A DNA stretch of 64,000 bases, taken from assembly GCF_012935325.2 (NCBI RefSeq), contig NZ_JABBYG020000001.1:992001-1056000 (forward strand). Direction: 5' to 3'. The notes beneath the pieces were generated by a model, which was not told the origin of the DNA, made no database searches, and worked only from the letters and a program-made list of their open reading frames with translations. A program made the translations under genes and the position numbers. The stretch comes from Paenibacillus sp. PL91. GTDB lineage: Bacteria; Bacillota; Bacilli; Paenibacillales; Paenibacillaceae. Positions 36,030 to 44,267 of the stretch are shown piece by piece. How positions within the stretch are numbered: the stretch's first letter is position 1; each line of letters opens with the position of its first letter.

Positions 36030-37597
36030 CTCCGCCCACCTACCTCACGATATTGAACAGGAGTCAAGCCATTATATTGCTTAAACATTAAATTAAAATA
36101 GGAAGTGTTCGCGAACCCAACTCTACTGGCAATATCAACAACTTTAATCGTTGAATCACGCAGCAGTTCTTTCGCTCGCTCCATTCGAACGGCTGTAATA
36201 TATTTAACTAGGCTTTGGCCTGTACTTTTTTTAAATAAAAAACTTAAATAGCTTGGCGATAAAAAGACGCGCTTGGCTAAATAGTCGACCCCAATATCAC
36301 TCCCGTATTCCATCTGGATAAGAGTCTGTACATCTTCAATCACTTTGCGGCAGTGATCGTCTGTCGCCGTTTCGATTCGTTGCAAATGCTCCTGAAAGAC
36401 GGATAAAATGACTTGCTTCAACTCAGCAATCGAATTGCATAGTGCGATTCGCTCAAAACCATTCTTTAGTAAATTGCTGTTTCTTTTGCCTTGAGACTCT
36501 ACTATTTTTTTTAATATTTCTGTAAATAATAGCTTGGCATACATAGAACTAAAGCGCTTACCACTACGCATACTCGCAATGAGAAACTCTATTCGATGCT
36601 CAAGTGTACGATATTCATTTCGTGCAATTGAAGTGTAAATATCCTTCAGCATAAGCTCTAACGATTCGTCGTCTATATGGTCATGAATGCTTTCATCTTC
36701 TTTGGAACAAACGACACTGCTTTCCATAAAAAACCGAAAATTCATTAACTCTTCCATTTGGGTGAACTCGTCATGAAGTCCCTCCAGCTTATCTACCGGA
36801 CTACCAACAATAATGAAACTTCGCCGATCGAAGCGAGTCTCAAGCCATTCTTTAACCCAATTCCCATAAGCCATAAGCTCTTGCTGGTTATCGCTGTTCT
36901 TTGAAGCTGGATCAATAGCGACTAGCATGATGCTTTGATACTCATTCATATTTAAAAAAAGCATCTCATATTTACAAGTCGATTGAAAAAATTCGAACGC
37001 TTCTGTATGATGTTGATCAAAAAAACGATTTTGCAATCCAATCATAATCATATACATCCGCTTATTTACCAGATGATTTAGTCCTGCAAAAGCTGCCCGT
37101 TCCTCGTAATGGACGTCACTCTCACGACCTTGAAGGAGATCAAACAGTAGCTTCTCTTTCTCATACGCCACTCCTTTATGAAAACCTTTGATCAGCAGCT
37201 CATCTTTCTCCCTCTGAAGTCGTTCGTCCTCTAGTATAGCGATTATGGATTGGAACATTTTGAGGAATTCCTTTACATCGATCGGCTTCAACATATAATT
37301 AACCGTTCCAAGCTGAATCGCTTTTTGTGCATATTCAAATTCCCCATAAGCACTGTAAATAAGCACCTTAAGGTCCGGAACGACTACTTTTGCCTGCTTA
37401 ATTAACTCTAGACCGTCCATGAATGGCATACGAATATCCGTGAATAACAGATCTACATGATGGCCCCTTATATATTCCAGAGCTACTTCCCCGTCATTGG
37501 CCTGAGCAACAGAAAATGGTAGAGCATGCTTATGAATAAGCCATTCAATGGCTTCGATTTCTGCTTGTTGATCATCGACGACTAATATATGATACAT
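36026..37597 (-). CDS. YesN-type response regulator with AraC DNA-binding domain
   Basis: 523 residues. The receiver domain is MYHILVVDDQQAE with phospho-acceptor Asp in LLFTDIRMPFMDG and Lys in MLKPID. A long middle region of unknown fold is followed by an AraC-type double helix-turn-helix (MERAKELLRDSTIKVVDIAS, FANTSYFNLMFKQYNGLTPV). GGGAGG precedes ATG 37597. Transcribed away from the ABC importer, it most likely activates it through the CTGTTA repeat at 37741. Confidence 0.9.
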   Translation of the reverse strand: MYHILVVDDQQAEIEAIEWLIHKHALPFSVAQANDGEVALEYIRGHHVDLLFTDIRMPFMDGLELIKQAKVVVPDLKVLIYSAYGEFEYAQKAIQLGTVNYMLKPIDVKEFLKMFQSIIAILEDERLQREKDELLIKGFHKGVAYEKEKLLFDLLQGRESDVHYEERAAFAGLNHLVNKRMYMIMIGLQNRFFDQHHTEAFEFFQSTCKYEMLFLNMNEYQSIMLVAIDPASKNSDNQQELMAYGNWVKEWLETRFDRRSFIIVGSPVDKLEGLHDEFTQMEELMNFRFFMESSVVCSKEDESIHDHIDDESLELMLKDIYTSIARNEYRTLEHRIEFLIASMRSGKRFSSMYAKLLFTEILKKIVESQGKRNSNLLKNGFERIALCNSIAELKQVILSVFQEHLQRIETATDDHCRKVIEDVQTLIQMEYGSDIGVDYLAKRVFLSPSYLSFLFKKSTGQSLVKYITAVRMERAKELLRDSTIKVVDIASRVGFANTSYFNLMFKQYNGLTPVQYREVGGRR

Positions 37598-37740
37598 ATT
37601 TTCCTCCCTGTCTGTTCAAACGATGGCAATTCACTCATCTCTTGAGGATACTCACTACAATCCAAAGCATAGCACACTGGACATTCCAATTCATACCATT
37701 GTATTAAATCACATTCTTTGGCTCTTATTTCCAAATGAAT

Positions 37741-37798
37741 TCTGTTAGGTTTCGCAAAAATCTGTTATTTCGATGAAAATGACATTTATACTACAATG
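37741..37798 (+). promoter_or_regulatory. Direct-repeat operator and -10 of the ABC importer operon
   Basis: TCTGTTAGGTTTCG and TCTGTTATTTCG start 20 bp apart (37741, 37761), followed by TACAAT at about 37791. Order and spacing match the site before the SLH glycosidase gene to within one base, which argues for one shared activator, most simply the adjacent YesN-type protein. Confidence 0.65.
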
Positions 37799-37844
37799 AT
37801 AACTGTATCGTGAAACAAACTATCTAATTTTGGGAGGTCTTTGT

Positions 37845-39164
37845 ATGAAGAGAACATGGTTAGTCTCCGCTATCGCTATACTCACCTTGTCGATCCTATT
37901 TACAGGCTGCGGTAAGAACAGTACAGACAATAGCAGCCCAAAGGAAAATGTAACACCGAAGAATACAACGGAATCGAAAGAAACAAAGGATCCAGAACCG
38001 GTAAAGAAAGTGAAAGTCAGATTATCGTATTGGAACAAAGAAGACAGTGTAAAGACACTTCTGCAATTATTCAAAGATAAACTTCCTGATGTAGATGTAG
38101 AATATCAGTTCATCGATAACAAGACGTACGCAGATGTCATCAAAACACAACTTGCAGCAGGCGAAGGTCCTGACATTATCGGTGGAATAATTGACGCTAA
38201 TACCGTCAAAACAGGTTACTTCGAAGATTTAACAGAACGCTACGCTAGCAAGTATTATGAAACCGGCACGTCCACCGTAACATTTGATAATAAACTGTAC
38301 GGGTTGCCGCAAGCGAGTTGGTTTAACGGGGTTTTCTATAACGTTGAACTATTCACCAAATATAACTTGAAAATACCAACAACGCTTGATGAGTACTTCC
38401 AAGTAGCGGATGTGCTGAAGAAGAATGGCATCAAACCCCAAGCGATCGGTCTAAAGAATCCTAACGTAGCGGGCCAGTCCTTCCTCGGTTTGGCATTAAA
38501 TGATTTTATCGGCACAGAGGAAGGGAAAAAATGGAATAACGATTTTGGTAAAGGTAACGCGAAAATAGCCGATGCGCTGGAGCCTGCTTTGACGACATGG
38601 ACTGAATACTTGAAACGCGGTGTCTTCACCAAAGATATGCTTGGGCTTGAAGAAGAACAAGCCATAGACGAGTTTACAAGCGGCAAGGCAGCTATGTTCC
38701 AAGCAGGGCCTTGGTACATGGAAACCTTTAAACAAAAAGCGCCAAACATGAAGATTGATATGTTCCCGAACTTGGGCACTAAAGGCGGCCCGGGTTGGAT
38801 GGTCGGCGGTCCAGGAGTATCATTTGGTTTGAATGCGAAGTCCGAAGTCAAAGATGCGGCGTACAAGGTGCTTGATCTGTTATCCACACCAGAAGGTCAG
38901 TATGCTTACTGGGCCGATAATAAAGGCGGTTCATCTTTCTTGAAAGGCGTTACTTTTGAAATGCCAGCTGAGTATAACGGTGCTCAAGAAGCTTTCAAGG
39001 AGGGTAATGTCATGTTCCCTGTTAATAATTGGGGCGTTGCTTTTGCTGCTTTCACAGATCTGGGAAAAGGTATTCAAGAACTCATAGCCGGTATCAAAAC
39101 GCCTCATCAAGTGCTAGAAGCGGTAGACAAGAAAGCAACTGAACTGCTGGAGAAATCTAAATAG
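37845..39164 (+). CDS. ABC sugar-binding lipoprotein
   Basis: 439 residues. A signal with lipobox LFTGCGKN is followed by a family 1-type extracellular solute-binding domain (VRLSYWNKEDSVKTLLQLFK, GEGPDIIGG, LYGLPQASWFNGVFYN, FTSGKAAMFQAGPWY). GGGAGG at the right distance supports ATG 37845 rather than the upstream TTG. It heads a three-gene importer operon; the substrate is probably an oligosaccharide released by the SLH glycosidase (inference from the shared operator). Confidence 0.9.
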   Translation: MKRTWLVSAIAILTLSILFTGCGKNSTDNSSPKENVTPKNTTESKETKDPEPVKKVKVRLSYWNKEDSVKTLLQLFKDKLPDVDVEYQFIDNKTYADVIKTQLAAGEGPDIIGGIIDANTVKTGYFEDLTERYASKYYETGTSTVTFDNKLYGLPQASWFNGVFYNVELFTKYNLKIPTTLDEYFQVADVLKKNGIKPQAIGLKNPNVAGQSFLGLALNDFIGTEEGKKWNNDFGKGNAKIADALEPALTTWTEYLKRGVFTKDMLGLEEEQAIDEFTSGKAAMFQAGPWYMETFKQKAPNMKIDMFPNLGTKGGPGWMVGGPGVSFGLNAKSEVKDAAYKVLDLLSTPEGQYAYWADNKGGSSFLKGVTFEMPAEYNGAQEAFKEGNVMFPVNNWGVAFAAFTDLGKGIQELIAGIKTPHQVLEAVDKKATELLEKSK

Positions 39165-39232
39165 GCCGTATAAAATACAAGGGGCAAAGCGATTTGCCTC
39201 TTGTACATCCTATATGCTAAAGGTTGTTACAC

Positions 39233-40120
39233 ATGAACAAAACAAACATTTTCAAACGAGAGATCAATTATGTTCTGCTTCTGCTTCCTGCCTTACTTAT
39301 TTATTGTACCTTTTTCATATTTCCGACGTTAAAGACCGCTTTATACAGCTTTACAAACTGGTCGGACGTGCATCCGGCTGCTGTCAAATTTGTTGGTCTA
39401 GACAATTATATCGCTTTATTTAAAGATTCAATCTATTTGACAGGTATTAGAAACACTTTAATCTATGCGGTACTCGCGATGCTTGGACAGAATATACTAG
39501 CCATTCCATTAGCGGTGTTTCTCAATAAAAAATTAAAAACAAAAAATCTGCTGCGAGCCGCGTTCTTCCTTCCTGCGGTGTTCAGCGTATTGGTTATCGG
39601 TTTTCTCTGGAATTTTATGTACTCACCCTCCGACTTTGGCTTGATTAATCAGCTTGTAGTCGCTCTTGGCTTTGAACGCATCAATTTTCTCGGAGATCCT
39701 CATCTTGCACTTTATTCGGTCATCATTGTCTCCGTATGGCAGTGGGTTGGTTACACAATGGTTATTTATTTGGCCAACTTGCAGAGCATCTCAATAGATT
39801 ATTACGAAGCGGCGAAGATTGACAGAGCGAGTGGGCTGCAAATGTTCCGCTATATCACACTTCCTCTATTGCTTCCGGCGATCACTTTCAATACGGTTAT
39901 GGGGATGATAAACGGCATGAAGGTATTTGATATTGTTTATGCCTTGACTGGTGGTGGTCCGGGGTATTCTACGGAAACGATCGTATCACTCATGCTCAAG
40001 AAAGGGCTCAGTGAAGGGTTCTATAGCTACGGAGCCGCGTTCGGTATCGTCTTCGTTATCCTCGTAGGCATCATCACCTTTATTCACATTTCACTAATCA
40101 AGATGTGGGAGCGGCGGTAA
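39233..40120 (+). CDS. Sugar ABC transporter permease (UgpA/LacF-like)
   Basis: 295 residues with six membrane helices and the EAA loop YYEAAKIDRASGLQMFRYIT that contacts the ATPase. AAAGG is nine bases before ATG 39233. Second gene of the importer operon; no ATPase gene is present, as usual for this family, which borrows a shared MsmX-type ATPase. Confidence 0.9.
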   Translation: MNKTNIFKREINYVLLLLPALLIYCTFFIFPTLKTALYSFTNWSDVHPAAVKFVGLDNYIALFKDSIYLTGIRNTLIYAVLAMLGQNILAIPLAVFLNKKLKTKNLLRAAFFLPAVFSVLVIGFLWNFMYSPSDFGLINQLVVALGFERINFLGDPHLALYSVIIVSVWQWVGYTMVIYLANLQSISIDYYEAAKIDRASGLQMFRYITLPLLLPAITFNTVMGMINGMKVFDIVYALTGGGPGYSTETIVSLMLKKGLSEGFYSYGAAFGIVFVILVGIITFIHISLIKMWERR

Positions 40121-40122
40121 TC

Positions 40123-40953
40123 ATGAATCGATATACTAAGGAAACTGCTGTCACGGAAATTCTTATGCTCGTCTTAGCGGCGATTTTTATGATCCCAGTT
40201 TACTACTTGATCATCACGACATTTAAGACGCCAGCTGATGCGGTCTCTCATCCGTTGGGCCTTCCAGTTAACATCACGTTCGACAATTACATTCGTGCCT
40301 TTAAGGCAATGAACTATTTTCATGTGTTGGGAAACAACCTTATCATTACGATTTCCTCCGTTGCGGGTATTGTAATGTTTTCTGCGATGGCTGCTTACAG
40401 CTTGATACGACGCACCAATCATTTCAATCGGATCGTGTTCCTTTTATTCATGGTTGGGATGATGGTACCATACCAAATGGGGATCTTAGCACTTTATAAA
40501 CAGGTAGCCCAGCTTGGGCTTATGAATACCTTCACGGGCATTATTCTAATAGAAATTTGTTACAGCCTTCCGTTCTCTATCTTTTTAATTAAAAGCTTTA
40601 TCAGTTCTACCGTTCCATTTGAACTGGAAGAAGCGGCAAGAGTAGACGGCTGTGGGGTTTGGAGAACATTCTGGCAGATTGTGTTCCCGTTGCTTACGCC
40701 GGTAATTGCCACTGTAGCTATTTTGAATACACTTGCTGTGTGGAATGATTTCATGACGCCATTGTTGTTCTTGCAATCCCGTTCGAAGGGTGTACTGCTC
40801 TTAGAAGTATTCCGCAACATTGGGCAATTCTCGACCGACTGGACGAATTTCTTCCCGATGATGCTCCTGGCGGTTGCACCACTCATTCTGTTCTACATTT
40901 TCATGCAAAAATATATCATTAACGGCATCACGTCCGGCTCGCTAAAGGGATAG
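40123..40953 (+). CDS. Sugar ABC transporter permease (UgpE/LacG-like)
   Basis: 276 residues, six membrane helices, EAA loop LEEAARVDGCGVWRTFWQIV. It starts two bases after the previous stop, indicating coupled translation. It forms a heterodimeric channel with the upstream permease. Confidence 0.9.
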   Translation: MNRYTKETAVTEILMLVLAAIFMIPVYYLIITTFKTPADAVSHPLGLPVNITFDNYIRAFKAMNYFHVLGNNLIITISSVAGIVMFSAMAAYSLIRRTNHFNRIVFLLFMVGMMVPYQMGILALYKQVAQLGLMNTFTGIILIEICYSLPFSIFLIKSFISSTVPFELEEAARVDGCGVWRTFWQIVFPLLTPVIATVAILNTLAVWNDFMTPLLFLQSRSKGVLLLEVFRNIGQFSTDWTNFFPMMLLAVAPLILFYIFMQKYIINGITSGSLKG

Positions 40954-41018
40954 GAGCTTAAAGCTTTGCAAGAGAAAGCTTTGAAGCTGAATACTTCTAT
41001 TCCTAGATTGTGCGCTTG

Positions 41019-41079
41019 AGACGAATACATGAAAAACCTTGAACCAAATGGTGAAAGGTCTTATGTATTCGTCTTTTTC
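41019..41079 (+). terminator. Intrinsic terminator of the importer operon
   Basis: A perfect 12-bp stem AGACGAATACAT/ATGTATTCGTCT with an inner AACCTT/AAGGT stem is followed by TTTTT. Confidence 0.85.
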
Positions 41080-41204
41080 GCGTGCGATCGACCGGCCTTT
41101 GCCGTCGATGGCATCTCTTTTTCTTGTCTATACTTCATCCGATAAATAAAACAAACCAAGCCCCAGGGTTGTAACGATGTCTGCGATCGCAAGACGCTCA
41201 AAAA

Positions 41205-41272
41205 CACCGTTCAGAGTAGAACGGTGTAAAAAACAATCCTTGTTGAACTAACGCATCCGTTTTTGATACAAG
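41205..41272 (-). repeat. Terminator hairpin next to a cassette-type half-site
   Basis: In gene sense a half-site-like sequence (GCGTTAGTTCAAC) is followed by hairpin CACCGTTC/GAACGGTG and TTTTTG, a proper terminator for the aminopeptidase gene. The half-site match is partial (the CTAACGGG part is CAAAAACGG). Confidence 0.55.
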
Positions 41273-41293
41273 TTTTTTTTCTGTATGCTTGAA

Positions 41294-42058
<765 letters not shown>

Positions 42059-42115
42059 CTATCTCAGTATTAATTATACATTATTTTTAATAACAGAAAA
42101 GGGATACGACTTCGG

Positions 42116-42502
42116 CTATGGCGACTTCCACTGTATCCATCTCGCTTTTTTCACCCTTTTATGGTTGCGATTTCCAAACTCTTGTCTTTGCTTTTCGAAC
42201 TTGGCTTCAAATTCAGCATGCATTTGCTCGATGCGTTCTTGAAGCGCTTCTCTTTTTGAAATCGCTCCGGAAAGTGATTTCGCATGTTTCTCTTGCTCTT
42301 GGCTTCGTAGCTCGAAAAATTCGCGCTCTTTTTCGAGCTTCATCTCATTGATCGCATTTTCATTCTGCTTTTTCAAATCCGCAATTTCAGTATTGAAGCC
42401 TTTGGTTTTTTCTGAAATTTCTTGCTCCAATCCCTTCACCCGCGCACTTAATGCGACCGCTTCGTCAGCTTGCGCTTGCATCGATTCTATTTTCTTGTCC
42501 AA
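42116..42502 (-). CDS. Coiled-coil protein, probably truncated
   Basis: About 128 residues from TTG 42502, almost entirely heptad-like and charged (DLKKQNENAINEMKLEKERE, KREALQERIEQMHAEFEAKF). There is no recognisable start signal, and the surrounding DNA carries insertion-element ends, so this may be the remainder of a longer coiled-coil protein. Function unknown. Confidence 0.45.
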   Translation of the reverse strand: MDKKIESMQAQADEAVALSARVKGLEQEISEKTKGFNTEIADLKKQNENAINEMKLEKEREFFELRSQEQEKHAKSLSGAISKREALQERIEQMHAEFEAKFEKQRQEFGNRNHKRVKKARWIQWKSP

Positions 42503-42559
42503 ACCATCGATTTTTCGTTTTTACCGGCAATTTTCTCGTCTTTTTCAAGCAGCGAGCCG

Positions 42560-42715
42560 CTTATCGGCAATGGGTACACATTCTTGGCCTTTTTCGACAT
42601 TCGGTACATATTCTTGACATTGCACATTGCCAAGAAAATGTACCGATAAAATAAAAAACGCGATTTACGCGGTAATTAATCGGCTCGTATTCTTGTCATC
42701 CGACATAACATCATA
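42560..42715. repeat. Cluster of insertion-element-like ends
   Basis: GGCAATGGGTACACATTCTT, TTCGGTACATATTCTTGACA, the inverted CCAAGAAAATGTACCG, palindrome CGCGATTTACGCG, and ATTCTTGTCATCCGACATAA. This is the same family of motifs as at 26013-26125, again without a transposase. Confidence 0.5.
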
Positions 42716-42779
42716 CCAAGGGGTCTTTTTGTTTCTTAAACCTCGAATTTCTTCATATTAGGAATGCTGCCAAAACGAC

Positions 42780-42819
42780 AAACCCCCGACTCTTGTTACT
42801 TGACCAGAGTCGGGGGTTT
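42780..42819 (-). terminator. Strong bidirectional-looking terminator after the GntR-type regulator
   Basis: AAACCCCCGACTC/GAGTCGGGGGTTT is a perfect 13-bp stem ending 20 bases from the regulator stop codon. Confidence 0.75.
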
Positions 42820-42839
42820 CTTCATTAAGGATATAACGT

Positions 42840-43919
42840 TTATGGAGAAGCTAACGGCGCCGTCGATTCCCGAATGACCAGACTCGTCGGGAGCATAATC
42901 TTCTTGCCACCGACGGCGCAGCCGTCTATCAAATCGAGAAGCAACTTGGCGCTCTCGCTGCCGAGGGAATCGAAATCCTGCTTTACGGTGGACAGCGGAA
43001 CCTTCGAAAACCTAGAACCCGCGAAGTCGTCGAATCCCATAATGGAGATCTCCTCCGGAATGTGGACGCCTAGTGTCGTTAATTGTTCGACCGCCTCCAG
43101 CGCTTTGCGATCGTTAACGCAAAATAATGCCGTCAGCTCTTTCCGTCTAATGCGGGGAAGCAACGCGGCGTAGTCCAGCTCCTTCTCCAGGAACTGAATC
43201 GAACTGTCTTCCTCGATATCCGAGTCGGCCAACGCATTCCTGTAGCCGTTAAAGCGGTCGACCTCGGAGCTGAGATGATAGTCATATGCGGCAAAGCCGA
43301 TGTGACGATGCCCGAGCCCTATCAAATATTCCGTCGCCTCGTAAGCGCCGTCCTGATTGTTGCACACCACGCAGTTCACCGGCATTCCGTTAGGGAAGCG
43401 GTCTAGCATCACGAAGGGCATCCTTCCGCTCTTGAGCTGCTTCAAATACGATTTGGCGGCATTCGGGTCAGAAGAATAAATTAATAAACCGGAATAGTCC
43501 GATAGGTTGATCTTGCTGATCAGCTCATCTTCCTGCTGCACATTGTTTTCGATAAATTCGATGACGAGACGATAATCATGTAAGGTTAGGAGAGACTGTA
43601 TCCCTTTAATAATCTGCATATAAGAGCTGTCATAGATTTCGGTGCCGGAGATGATGAACACGACAAGACGCGACATCGAGCTCTGGACGTCACTCTTTTT
43701 GTCCGCGACGAAGCTTCCTTTGCCCCTGACCCGATAAATCATCCCTTCGTTCACCAGATCGGACAGCGCCTTGCGCACCGTAATCGAGCTGACGTCCAGC
43801 GTCTCCGCCAGCTCCGATTCGCTGGGTATCCGATCATGGGGCTTGAACTGGCTGGCGCCGATATGGTCGATGATATAATCCTTCACCAATTCGTATTTGG
43901 GCAAGTTCTTTCTAGCCAT
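42840..43919 (-). CDS. GntR-type regulator with LacI-like sugar-binding domain (AraR class), paralog 1
   Basis: 359 residues. The winged helix DRIPSESELAETLDVSSITV, RVRGKGSFV is at residues 25-75, then a periplasmic-binding-type effector domain (SDYSGLLIYSSDPNAAKSYL, DRFPNGMPVNCVVCNNQDGA, ALFCVNDRKALEAVEQL, IMGFDDFAGS). It is a close paralog of the regulator at 56965, with whole segments identical. It probably represses the downstream-region glycan genes until a sugar binds. Confidence 0.9.
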   Translation of the reverse strand: MARKNLPKYELVKDYIIDHIGASQFKPHDRIPSESELAETLDVSSITVRKALSDLVNEGMIYRVRGKGSFVADKKSDVQSSMSRLVVFIISGTEIYDSSYMQIIKGIQSLLTLHDYRLVIEFIENNVQQEDELISKINLSDYSGLLIYSSDPNAAKSYLKQLKSGRMPFVMLDRFPNGMPVNCVVCNNQDGAYEATEYLIGLGHRHIGFAAYDYHLSSEVDRFNGYRNALADSDIEEDSSIQFLEKELDYAALLPRIRRKELTALFCVNDRKALEAVEQLTTLGVHIPEEISIMGFDDFAGSRFSKVPLSTVKQDFDSLGSESAKLLLDLIDGCAVGGKKIMLPTSLVIRESTAPLASP

Positions 43920-43992
43920 AGCATTCTCCGTTATCTCATCTTAGTTTCGAAAAGTCACTAATTATTATAATAACAGAGATTAGTTCATATAA

Positions 43993-44157
43993 TCAATTCT
44001 TTCGATCTCGCAGCAGAAAGGCAACCGTGCTAAATCCGAATGGGGCAAAAGACAGCTTATAACGCGCCTCTCCGCTTCGCACCGCGGGAGCTTCAGACGA
44101 TAGCGCCCGAATCAAACCGCCGTCAAGCTCCACAAGTTGCGCTTCGCAAAGCTTTCA
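43993..44157 (-). pseudogene. C-terminal remnant of a glycoside hydrolase-like protein
   Basis: A frame without a start reads QLVELDGGLIRALSSEAPAV ... YKLSFAPFGFSTVAFLL, the style of the terminal beta-sandwich of family GH2/GH38-like enzymes. The assignment is weak, but the frame is clearly protein-like. Confidence 0.4.
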
Positions 44158-44223
44158 GTTTGCTTTTATCATTCCGCTTCAACTCTTCTTCGATTTCATT
44201 AAAATGGCGATCACAGAAAACAA

Positions 44224-44254
44224 GCCGATATCGGGTGTTCCGCCCAATATCGGC
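44224..44254 (-). terminator. Intrinsic terminator of the cohesin/dockerin protein gene
   Basis: Minus strand GCCGATATTGGG, loop, CCCGATATCGGC followed by TTGTTTTC, a few bases after the gene's stop. Confidence 0.65.
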
Positions 44255-44267
44255 ACGCTCATCGCTG

